Position numbers and translations under genes: made by a program | Assembly (NCBI RefSeq): GCF_010122465.1 | Contig: NZ_WLZY01000002.1 | Span: 261,076 to 325,075, forward strand | DNA: 64,000 bases | Reading direction: 5' to 3' | DNA from: Phytoactinopolyspora mesophila | GTDB taxonomy: Bacteria > Actinomycetota > Actinomycetes > Jiangellales > Jiangellaceae | In this document: positions 50,658-59,600 of the stretch, in pieces | Position numbering within the stretch: position 1 is the first letter of the stretch | How the letters are laid out: each line of letters opens with the position of its first letter | The notes under the pieces: model-generated | What the model was told of the DNA's origin: nothing | Database searches by the model: none | The model's input: the letters and a program-made list of their open reading frames with translations, nothing else

Positions 50658-51734
50658 TCAGCCGTGAATCAGCGCGCCCTCGGAGGCGTCGAAGAGCAGC
50701 GTGCGGTCGCGGCGGGGCACTACCCAGCCGCGTGTACCGGAGGGCGGCTCCTCGTCTTCGTCGACCACCACTTGGATCCGGGCTTCGTCGGTCTCCACCG
50801 TGATCAGTGCGGCGGCTCCGAGGTTCTCCACGATGGTGGCGGTTCCTTCGATGGCGTCATCAACCGGTGTGGGGGACCACTGCAGGTACTCCGGGCGTGC
50901 GCCCCAGGTGACCTGGTCACCGTCGTCGACCTGTCCTTCCGCGGACGATGGCAGTGGCAGCGTCGAGCCCGCCACCTTGACTCGGTCGCCGGAGACGGTG
51001 GCCGAATGCAGATTCATCGGCGTGGAGCCAACGAAACCGGCGACGAACGTATTCGCCGGCCGGGCGAAGACTTCGCGCGGACTGCCGATCTGCTGGATCC
51101 GGCCGTCCTTCATGATGGCCATCCGGTCGGCCAAGGCGAGCGCCTCGGCTTGGTCATGGGTGACGAACACGGTGGTGACGCCAAGTTCGCGCTGCAGCCC
51201 TTTGAGAAATGTCCGGGCCTCCAGGCGAAGCCGGGCGTCGAGGTTGGAGAGCGGCTCGTCGAACAGGAACACCTGGGGGTTGCTCGCGACCGCACGAGCC
51301 AACGCGACCCTCTGCTGCTGCCCGCCGGACAGCTGGCCGGGGCGCCGACCGGCGAGGCCGTGTAGCGCCAGGCCTTCGGCGGTTTCCTCAGCGGTCGCCA
51401 GCCGGCTCTTGCGCGGCACCTTCTGGAGTCTGAGCGGATAGGCGATGTTGTCCGCGACGGTCATGTGCGGGAAGAGCGCGTAGTCCTGGAAGACCATGGC
51501 GATCTGACGTTGCCCGGGCTCCATATCGGTGACATCTCGCTCGCCGATGAACAACCGCCCCTCGGTGGCGGCCTCCAGGCCGGCGATGGTGCGAAGCAGC
51601 GTCGTCTTCCCGCATCCGGAGGGACCCAGCAACGCGAAGAACTCGCCGTCTTCGATGGTGAGATCGAGACCGTCGACGGCGCGGACGCCGCCCGGGAACT
51701 CCTTGACCAACTGCTGGGTGGTGATCGCTGCCAT
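50658..51734 (-). CDS. MsmX/UgpC-type sugar ABC ATPase, operon 2
   Basis: This encodes 358 residues from ATG 51734 (TGATG overlap with the permease stop, GGAGG upstream). A 566-residue frame exists, but its extra N-terminus is permease shadow. Walker A is LLGPSGCGKTTLL, the signature is LSGGQQQRVALARAVA, Walker B is VFLFDEPLSNLDARL and the switch region is VFVTHDQAEALAL. The regulatory C-terminal domain has WGARPEYLQWSP. It energises the second CUT1 importer. Confidence 0.95.
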   Translation of the reverse strand: MAAITTQQLVKEFPGGVRAVDGLDLTIEDGEFFALLGPSGCGKTTLLRTIAGLEAATEGRLFIGERDVTDMEPGQRQIAMVFQDYALFPHMTVADNIAYPLRLQKVPRKSRLATAEETAEGLALHGLAGRRPGQLSGGQQQRVALARAVASNPQVFLFDEPLSNLDARLRLEARTFLKGLQRELGVTTVFVTHDQAEALALADRMAIMKDGRIQQIGSPREVFARPANTFVAGFVGSTPMNLHSATVSGDRVKVAGSTLPLPSSAEGQVDDGDQVTWGARPEYLQWSPTPVDDAIEGTATIVENLGAAALITVETDEARIQVVVDEDEEPPSGTRGWVVPRRDRTLLFDASEGALIHG

Positions 51735-52603
51735 CAGCTCTTGATACCTCCGTAGAAACGGAACCCGTAGCGCTTGTTGACGAACAGATACAGCAGCACT
51801 ACGGGGATGGAGAACAGCAGGGAGAACGCTGAGATCAGGGCCAGGTTCGGCTGACCGCCCTCGGTGTACAGGGTGAACATGACGACCGCCGCCGGGAACT
51901 GATCGGGCGAGCGCAGCAGGATGAATGGGATCAAGAAGTTCCCCCACACCTGCACGACACCCCATACGGCGATGGTCGCCAGTCCTGGCCGTGCGATAGG
52001 TACAACGACGTGGCGCAGGATCTGCAAGGACGAGGCTCCGAACACCCGGGCGGATTCCTCGTAAGACTTCGGGGTGTTGTCCATGAAGTCTTTCAGGATG
52101 AAGATGGCGGCGGGGAGCAGGCCGCCGGCCATCACGAGCACCACCGCGAGATAGGTGTCCATCAAACGAAGCTCGGTGATCAGGACGAAGATGGGCACCA
52201 TCGCCGCGGTTCCGGTGACGATCGCCGAGAGCAGGAGCAGGGTGTAAAGCAGCAGGTCGCGCCCGGGAACCCGCACCCGGGACAAGGCGTACGACGCAAG
52301 CGCGGCGAGCACGAGGACGATCGCCATCGTGCCCAGCGAGATGATCACCGAGTTCCATAGAGAGCGCAGCGCGTACGGGTTCTCCAGCAGCACCTGGAAG
52401 TTCCGGAGGGTGAACTCCGGCACGGACAGCCGCAGCGCCGGGGCGCGGTCGAACGGTGCCGTGACGAGCCAGAGCACCGGCAAGGCGAAGAAGGCGATGA
52501 CGAAGCCGATGAAGACGTAGCGCCCGATTCGCCCGAGAGCGGCTCGAGTGAATCTCGCGGCGTCGTGGTGCCGGGTCGGTGCCGGCTGATCCGTGATGGT
52601 CAT
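51734..52603 (-). CDS. Sugar ABC permease (MalG-like), operon 2
   Basis: This encodes 289 residues with six hydrophobic segments. The EAA loop is YEESARVFGASSLQILRHVVVPIARPGLA, and PAAVVMFTLYTEGGQPN follows as in the operon 1 paralogue. The start overlaps the upstream permease by ATGA. The predicted partners are the MalF-like permease and the MsmX-type ATPase on either side. Confidence 0.94.
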   Translation of the reverse strand: MTITDQPAPTRHHDAARFTRAALGRIGRYVFIGFVIAFFALPVLWLVTAPFDRAPALRLSVPEFTLRNFQVLLENPYALRSLWNSVIISLGTMAIVLVLAALASYALSRVRVPGRDLLLYTLLLLSAIVTGTAAMVPIFVLITELRLMDTYLAVVLVMAGGLLPAAIFILKDFMDNTPKSYEESARVFGASSLQILRHVVVPIARPGLATIAVWGVVQVWGNFLIPFILLRSPDQFPAAVVMFTLYTEGGQPNLALISAFSLLFSIPVVLLYLFVNKRYGFRFYGGIKS

Positions 52604-53562
52604 GTGTGACGTCGCTCCCTCAGCACCCGGAGGTAGATCAGCGCGATGACGAGGTTGATCACGATCATGATCAGCGAAAATGCGGCACCCCGGCCGAGCT
52701 CACCGGTCTGCAACGCCAGCCGGTAGATGAGCACCGGGAAGATCTCGGTCTCTTGCCCGGGACCGCCGCCGGTCAGCAGGAATGGTGTGAACACATTGAA
52801 CGTCCACAAGGTCACCAGCAGCATGACGGTCAGGATGTGTCCCCGGATGTTGGGGAACACGACATCACGCAGGATGGCCAAGGTGCGGGCACCAGACATC
52901 CGCGCGGTTTCCAGCTGCGAAGGCGGGACCGAGGCCAGCGCCGAACTGAACAGCAGCATCGAGAACGCGGTGCCGTTGAAGATGTTGAACGCGATGATCG
53001 ACTGCATCGGATACTCGAGCAGCCACGCCGTGCCCTCAGTGCCCAGGATCATGTTCAGTGTGCCGTCACGGCGGTCCAGCAGAACAAGCCACAGCCAGGC
53101 GATCACTGACGCCGGCAGGATCCAGGCAAGCAACACCAAGGTCTCGACCACGCCTCGCATCGTCTTGCCGGCGCTTCGCATCAGCCAGGCGATGGTGAAA
53201 CCCAGAACCATCTGACCGGCCAGGGCAGAGCCGATGACGAAGACGAAGGTACGCGAGAGCGAGCCGAGAAAACGGTCGTCGGTCAACGCGTCGATGTAGT
53301 TGTCCAGCCCGACGAACTCGGGTTCGGCCGCCGCCAGGCCGGTCAGCCGCCAGTTCGTGACCCCCAGGTAGAGCGTCCACAGCGCCGGAAAGACCAGAAA
53401 GACGCCGATCAGAACCATCGCGGGTGCAACGAAGGCGCTGGCCCGTGCCCGGCCTAGCCCAGCAGCGTCCGGGTCGAGCCGTCTCTTGGACTGCCGGCGC
53501 AGGGGCCCGGCGCTGTCGCGGGGCCCCTGCGGCAGCTGATCAGTCGGTGATGTTGTCGGCAC
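52600..53562 (-). CDS. Sugar ABC permease (MalF-like), operon 2
   Basis: This encodes 320 residues. The start is probably GTG 53562, with AAGGGA six bases upstream inside the binding-protein gene; the frames overlap by 23 bases. It has a basic N-terminus (LRRQSKRRLDPDAAG) and six hydrophobic helices. The EAA loop is QLETARMSGARTLAILRDVVFPNIRGHIL. It lacks the long acidic N-terminal tail of the operon 1 paralogue. Confidence 0.92.
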   Translation of the reverse strand: MPTTSPTDQLPQGPRDSAGPLRRQSKRRLDPDAAGLGRARASAFVAPAMVLIGVFLVFPALWTLYLGVTNWRLTGLAAAEPEFVGLDNYIDALTDDRFLGSLSRTFVFVIGSALAGQMVLGFTIAWLMRSAGKTMRGVVETLVLLAWILPASVIAWLWLVLLDRRDGTLNMILGTEGTAWLLEYPMQSIIAFNIFNGTAFSMLLFSSALASVPPSQLETARMSGARTLAILRDVVFPNIRGHILTVMLLVTLWTFNVFTPFLLTGGGPGQETEIFPVLIYRLALQTGELGRGAAFSLIMIVINLVIALIYLRVLRERRHT

Positions 53563-54979
53563 CAACGATCCCTTCGAGCGCGGACTGGTACTGCGCGGCC
53601 GCGTCTTCGGGCGATACGCCGGTGACCACGGCTTCGGTGGCTTCTTGCAGGGCGATCGAGACCGCTGGGTACTCCTCCAGTCCTGGCCGGTAGAACGTGA
53701 TAGGCAGTACCTCTTCGGCGATGAAGCTGATCATGTCGTCGTCGATGAGCTGCTCGTTCACATCCATCCGAGAGGTGATGCGCGGGTCGTCGGCATGCCT
53801 CTCGAACAACGCGTCCGGAGACTCGAGGAACTCCATGAGCCGCCAGGCGACCTCCGGGTTGTCCGAATTCGGGTTCAGGACGCGGCCGCCACCACCCGAC
53901 ATGCTGACGAAGTCCTGGCCGTTGACGCCGGCCCCCGGCTCCATGGCCGGGATCATCGCCCAGCCGATGACGTCGTCGCGGTTCTCCATCGGTGCGAGGT
54001 CTGATCCCGGGTTGATCACCGAGCGCCAGAGATAGTCACCCTCGATCAGCATGCCGATCTCACCCTCGGAGAACATGAGGAAGGAGTTGTCGCGTCCGGC
54101 TGCCTCCTGCTGGAGCAGTGGGTCGCCGAGTTCTTCGTCCCCGTAAACGGCCGCGTAGAACTCGAGCACCTGTTCCATTTGCGGCGATGCGCCTTGCCAG
54201 GTGCCGGCGTCCTCGTCGTAGATGTGCGCGCCGGTGCCCACCAAGAGGGGGAGGAATCCCTGCATGGTGGTGGCTTCTCCCATGGCGGTTCCGCCGTTGA
54301 GCTGAAGGGGAACGACGCCATCGAGTTGCTGGAGTGCGCGGGCGGCGTCAAGTATCTCCGCCCAGCTGGTCGGCTGCCAGTCCTCCGGAAGCCCGGCCTC
54401 GGCGAACAGTTCGGTGTTGTAGTAGATCACCCGGCCGTCGGTGCCGCCCGGAATGCCGTACCGCTGGCCTTCGAACGACATGTTCTCCTGCACGGCCTCT
54501 GGGATCTGGTCCCATCCGTCCCACGCGCTGGAGTCTGGGTGGATCTCCTCCAGCGGCTGGATGTAATCGGCTTGAGCGAACTCGCCGACCCAGATGCCGT
54601 CGAAGCCGCCGATCACGTCCGGCCCTCCTCCGGTGGAGAGGTCGAGAGCAATGGTGGTTTTGTAGTCTTCGTCGTCGGCGCCGCTGCCCTCGAAGACAAC
54701 CTGGACCTCGACGCCTTCGTCGGCCATCATGTTCTCGAACTCGGGAATCGCTGAGTCCTCGATCCACTCGGCGGCCTCGGTGTTCTTGCCACCGCGGATG
54801 GCGTTCTCTGCCAGCGTGATAGTGACGGGCGCGGCGTCGTCGGGCTGTTCTTCCTCGTCCGGAGCGGCCTCGCCGTTGTCGGGGTCGTCAGCGTCGGCAT
54901 CATCTCCGCACGCGGCGAGCACGAGCGCGGATGCGAGAACGGCTGCCGTGAGCATTCCTCGTTTGCGGTAGATCTTCAT
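53540..54979 (-). CDS. Extracellular sugar-binding lipoprotein, operon 2
   Basis: This encodes 479 residues with GGAGGATCA before the ATG. The lipoprotein signal ends in LVLAACGDD, followed by a very acidic linker (DADADDPDNGEAAPDEEEQ). The mature domain is a type 2 solute-binding protein: GPDVIGGFDGIWVGEFAQADYIQPLEE, RYGIPGGTDGRVIYYNTELFAEAGLPEDW, INPGSDLAPMENRDDVIGWAMIPAMEPGAGVNGQDF. The last stretch is also conserved in the operon 1 lipoprotein, supporting duplication of the entire operon. The ligand is probably an oligosaccharide. Confidence 0.95.
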   Translation of the reverse strand: MKIYRKRGMLTAAVLASALVLAACGDDADADDPDNGEAAPDEEEQPDDAAPVTITLAENAIRGGKNTEAAEWIEDSAIPEFENMMADEGVEVQVVFEGSGADDEDYKTTIALDLSTGGGPDVIGGFDGIWVGEFAQADYIQPLEEIHPDSSAWDGWDQIPEAVQENMSFEGQRYGIPGGTDGRVIYYNTELFAEAGLPEDWQPTSWAEILDAARALQQLDGVVPLQLNGGTAMGEATTMQGFLPLLVGTGAHIYDEDAGTWQGASPQMEQVLEFYAAVYGDEELGDPLLQQEAAGRDNSFLMFSEGEIGMLIEGDYLWRSVINPGSDLAPMENRDDVIGWAMIPAMEPGAGVNGQDFVSMSGGGGRVLNPNSDNPEVAWRLMEFLESPDALFERHADDPRITSRMDVNEQLIDDDMISFIAEEVLPITFYRPGLEEYPAVSIALQEATEAVVTGVSPEDAAAQYQSALEGIVGADNITD

Positions 54980-55322
54980 TGATCCTCCAACTGTCGCTGT
55001 GCCGTGCGATCGTGGCTTGGCGAGAGTGACCGCGGGTCAATCAGCTGAGCTGAGACCTCATCTAGTCACTGTGCGTCGAGGTTCACGAGACACCCCCGTG
55101 ATAACTGACTACAACGTCTGGCTGTCAGGATGTCACGACCTTTTAACTCTGACCAGGCCTTTGCCTAACATCTGCCGAACTGTGATTCAGCGGTAGCCTC
55201 ACCGTACGGTGAGTCGGTACCTTGCGGTGGAAGACAACAAGGGGCCGGGTGCACGGCGGATATGCCGCCAATCTTGTCTTAACATATTGTTGTCCGTACG
55301 CGTTCAACGGTGAGGGGTTCGG
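54980..55322. other. Divergent regulatory region between ABC operon 2 and its GntR gene
   Basis: These 343 bases contain the conserved operator block 55121-55186 and, nearer the GntR gene, an AT-rich stretch (TTAACATATTGTTGTCC, about 55278-55294) that is a probable promoter. There is no gene here. The opposed arrangement of regulator and transporter is typical of local repression. Confidence 0.6.
55121..55186 (-). promoter_or_regulatory. Conserved 66-bp promoter/operator block of ABC operon 2
   Basis: It aligns with 49324-49389, sharing GCTGTCAG, ATGTCA.GACCTTTTAAC, TAACAT and AACTGTGAT. The central GGTCTAGACC palindrome of copy 1 is degraded here to GACCAGGCC. Joint control of both operons by the adjacent GntR protein is likely. 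Confidence 0.75.
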
Positions 55323-56066
55323 ATGGCCGAAAATGTTCCGCAACTAGTGGTAGATCGTGCCAGTCCGGTGCCGTTGTACTTCCAGGTCGCACAGCATCTG
55401 GAGCAGTTGATCGAGTCCGGTGTCTATCCGCCCGGGACTCGTCTGGACAATGAGATCTTGCTGGCTGATCAGCTGGGGTTGTCGCGGCCGACCATGCGCC
55501 GGGCTATCGAGTATCTGGTTGATCGCGGCCTGTTGGTGCGTAAGCGCGGTGTGGGGACCCAGGTGGTGCAGCCGAAGGTTCGCCGGCCGGTGGAGTTGTC
55601 CAGCCTGTTCGACGACCTTCGCACCTCGGGCCGGGAGCCGCGAACCGAGGTGCTCCGTTTCGAGGTGGAGCATCCGTCGGAGGTAGTGGCCGAGGCGTTG
55701 GGCGTGGGGACTGACTCCGACGTGTACGTGATCGAACGGCTCCGGTTCACCGGTGACGAGCCGTTGTCGATCATGCACAACTACATTCCCGTCGGCCCGC
55801 TCGAGCTCACTCGGGAAGCGCTGTCCGAGCAAGGTCTGTACGACATCATCAGGGCGGCCGGCATCAGCCTGAAGATCGCGACGCAGTCCATAGGCGGCCG
55901 CGCGGCACGGGCGTCGGAGGCCCGCCTGCTGGACGAGCGTCCAGGCGCGCCGTTGCTCACGATGACTCGCGTGGCCTACGACGATACCGGCCGCGCCGTC
56001 GAATACGGGTCGCACATCTATCGCGCCTCCCGCTACACCTTCGAACTCACCCTCACCACCGGCTAG
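55323..56066 (+). CDS. GntR-family (HutC/UTRA) regulator of sugar uptake
   Basis: This encodes 247 residues. The winged helix is PLYFQVAQHLEQLIESGVYPPGTRL then LLADQLGLSRPTMRRAIEYLVDRGLLVRKRGVG. The UTRA ligand domain runs from ~95 to the end (VYVIERLRFTGDEPLSIMHNYIP ... EYGSHIYRASRYTFELTL). DasR- and NagR-type members sense amino-sugar phosphates. It is divergent from ABC operon 2, and a matching block precedes operon 1, so it probably represses both. Confidence 0.93.
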   Translation: MAENVPQLVVDRASPVPLYFQVAQHLEQLIESGVYPPGTRLDNEILLADQLGLSRPTMRRAIEYLVDRGLLVRKRGVGTQVVQPKVRRPVELSSLFDDLRTSGREPRTEVLRFEVEHPSEVVAEALGVGTDSDVYVIERLRFTGDEPLSIMHNYIPVGPLELTREALSEQGLYDIIRAAGISLKIATQSIGGRAARASEARLLDERPGAPLLTMTRVAYDDTGRAVEYGSHIYRASRYTFELTLTTG

Positions 56067-56664
56067 CCCTGAATGATCATGTTTGGTGGGTTTTCCCCAG
56101 CGTCACCATGCCTGCGGGCCGGGTGAGGCAGGCGAAGCCCTGGTAACGCGAGCCGTCCGGTTCCTTGCGCCTTTGGGATGGGGGGCCGTGGCTGGCCGGG
56201 GTGCTGGTGATCGTCGCGTGAATGGCGACGGGCACCGGTACTCGTGGGCTGTGCGGTCGTGAAGATCGTCGTGCCAGAAACTGCCATCCACCTCAGGGCC
56301 CCGGGGTAGCCGAACACACAGTCGCGCCGCTCACCGGTGATCGGCAGCGGAAGACGGCTTCCAAAACGGCGATCTGAACACGCTGCCGGCCACCGGACGG
56401 CACCAATGATCCTGCCCCGGGCACTCGGTGGCCGTCCTCGCTCCGGCAACGGTCAGGGCAGAAAGTGGGCAGCCGGGCCGATCGTCCTCGAGCCGGAATG
56501 TGGCCATGGCGATGTCCGTCGCCCGTGGTAGAAGCGAGTTTCCGAAATGCGGATATCCTCCACCGTTTGGATAACTTGACATATTTCGGACGGGCGATCA
56601 ATGTTTAGGGCACGTTAACTCCGGATTCTCCGCGCGATTCATTCGTCATTAGTCGGCACTAAGG
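56067..56664. other. Intergenic region with repeat remnants and promoter of the giant secreted protein
   Basis: There is no convincing gene in 598 bases. It starts with the inverted half-element ATGATCATGTTTGGTGGGTT (56073-56092), and another GGTGATCGT remnant lies near 56206. An 8-bp inverted repeat, TCCGAAAT (56541-56548) and ATTTCGGA (56583-56590), surrounds the -35. A consensus TTGACA at 56576-56581 with CAATGT 17 bases later (56599-56604) is the likely promoter, giving a leader of about 55-70 bases. Confidence 0.6.
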
Positions 56665-59600
56665 ATGGGCGAGAATGCCATGAGACGAGTCCACCGGTTC
56701 CTGTTAGCGCTAACAGCAACGTTGGCATTGCTAGCAACGACGATCGTCGGCGCGGTTCTCCCCGCTGCCGTCGCACACGACCACGACGGCGACCACGACG
56801 AATACGAAGTGCTGTTCTTCCACCTCACGACCGGTTTTCGGCATGACTCGATCCCGGCCGCGATTCAGGCCGTCGAGGAACTCGGCGCGGAACACGGGTT
56901 CTCCGTGACCGAGACGCAGGACCCCACGGTGTTCAGTGACGAAAACCTGGACAATTACGCGGCTGTCGTGTTCTTCACCGACGGTGAAAACACCTTGAAC
57001 GCGTCTCAGCGGACCGCATTCGAACGCTACATTCACCGCGGCGGCGGGTTTGTGGGACTACATTCGACGTCCAACATGGACAAGACGGATTGGCCTTGGT
57101 GGTCCGACCTGATGGGCCACGCATTCTTCGCCAACCATCCGCCCATCCAGAGCGCGACCATGCACGTCGAAGACGGTGACCACCCCGCCACGGCGCACCT
57201 CGGTGAAACGTGGGAGTGGCCCGACGACGAGTGGTACAACTTCACCGCCAACCCCCGCGACGCGGGGGCACACGTGCTGCTCACGGTCGACGAGTCCACA
57301 TACAACGGCGGCCAGATGGGCGACGATCACCCGATCGCCTGGTGCAACGAGTTCGACGGCGGCCGCACCTTCTACACGGCCATCGGCCATTCGAGTAGTC
57401 ATTACCAGGATGCGGATATGCGCCAGCACATCCTGGGCGGCATCGAGTGGGCGGCCGGCGTGGTCGACGGCGACTGCGGCGAGCCACGTGAAGGCATCCC
57501 CACCGAGGCGGCGTTCGAGAAGGTCGCGTTGGACGACAACACCGCCAACCCGATGAAGATGGACATCGCGCCCGACGGCCGGGTCTTCTACACCGAACTG
57601 GCCGGCACCTTGAAGGTGTGGCATCCGGACACTCAAGGGATCGGAGTTGCCGGGCAGCTAGATGTCTACCGTGACCACGAGAACGGGCTGATGGGCATCG
57701 CGCTGGACCCGGACTTCGAAGAGAACAACCACATCTATCTCTTCTACAGCGATCCGGACAGCATGGAGGTCGACAACACCGCGGGCGGGCTGCAGCGGAT
57801 CTCCCGGTTCGAACTGGATCCGGTGGGGGAGACGCTGATCATGGACTCCGAGGTCGCCATCCTGGAGTTTCCGCACCAACGGCAGGAATGTTGCCACTCC
57901 TCGGGTGACCTGAAGTTCGACTCCGAGGGCAACCTCTACCTGTCCACGGGCGACGACACCAACCCGTTCGGGTCGCAGAACTTCGCCCCGATCGACTACC
58001 GCGACGGGCGGGCGCCTTGGGACGCCGGGCGCAGTTCGGGCAATACGAATGACCTGCGCGGGAAGATCATCAGGATCACGCCGCTCGACGATCCGGGTGA
58101 CGAGCCCGGTCTCGGCAGCACCTACACGGTGCCTGACGACAACTTGTTCACCGAGGCCAACGACGCCTATCATCACCTCTTCCCGAACGGTGAGTACGAC
58201 GCCGACCTGGCCCGCCCCGAGATCTATGTGATGGGTCTGCGCAACCCCTTCGGCATCGGCATCGACTCCGCGACCGATGAGCTCTGGATCGGTGACGTCG
58301 GCCCGGACTCCAATCCTTCCGGCGGGTCCGATCCGAACCGTGGCCCCCGTGGCTACGACTCGTGGACCAAGGTCACCGAGGCCGGCAACTACGGCTGGCC
58401 GTTCTGCTACATCGCCCAGGAGCCCTACCGGCAGTGGACGTTCCCCAGCGGCCCGGCGGGCGACTTCTATGACTGCGAGAACGGCGCGGTGAACGACTCG
58501 CCGCGCAACACCGGCCTCGAACAGCTGCCGCCGGCGACTCCGCGCACGCTCTGGTATCCGTATTGCCCGTACACCGCGCCGCCGGCATTCCCGGAGATCC
58601 CGAGTGGAAACGTCTCCGGCGGGCAGAACTACGGCTGCGGCCGGGCTGCCTTTATGGGCGACGTCTACCACTTCGATGCCGGCTTGGAAGCCGAAGGCAA
58701 GTTCCCGGAGTACTACGACGGCAAACCGTTCGTCATCGAGTGGGAACGCGACATCATCGCCAGTATCACGATGGACGACGGCGAGTACGTGCCGGGCTCG
58801 TTCGAGGAGTTCATGTTCGGCTACCGGATGGACGACGGGTTGCGCTTCCGCAAGCCGCATGATCTGCAGTTCGGCCCGGACGGCAACATGTACTTGATCG
58901 AATGGGGAGACTCGTTCAACTTCGGTGGTGGCGGGGTCAACCCGGACTCTGGGCTGTACCGGATCAGCTATGTCAAGGGTGGCCGGACGCCGGTGGCGAG
59001 TGCGTCGGCGACTCCGGACAACGGCCAGCCGCCGCTAGAGGTGAGCTTCTCGTCCGAGGGTAGCTTCGATCCCGACGGTGAGGACATCACGTACCAGTGG
59101 AACTTCGGCGACGGCACGACCAGCGACGATCCGAACCCGACGTACACCTACACCGAGCCTGGGGTCTACCCGGTACAGCTGGTCGTCACCGACACCACGG
59201 ACCGGTCGAGCAGTTCGAGCCTGACCATCACCGTCGGCAACACGCGGCCGGAGGTGACTATCGAGTTCCCCCACCACGGCCAGATCTTCGAGTGGGGCGA
59301 CGAGATCCCGTATGAGGTCACCGTCGTCGACGCCGAGGAAGGCTCGACCGACGACGGCGGCATCAGCTGCGACGAGGTCACCGTCCAGCGCGGCCTGTGG
59401 CACTCCACCGGTGAAAGTGCACACGTGCACCCGGGACCGACGCAGACCGGCTGCGAGGGTGTGATCCAGACCCAGGCCGACGCGGACCACGGCGAGGACG
59501 CCGACATCGCTACCGTGATCACGGCCAGCTACACCGACACCGGCGACCATCCCGATGCCCAGCCGCTCACCGGTGGGGTCACTCACCTGCTGCAGCCGAA

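Noticed and set aside
51735-52358. N-terminal extension of the operon 2 ATPase to 566 residues
   Set aside because: The extra 208 residues are read antiphase to a real permease. The ATG at 51734 matches the family start and overlaps the permease stop.
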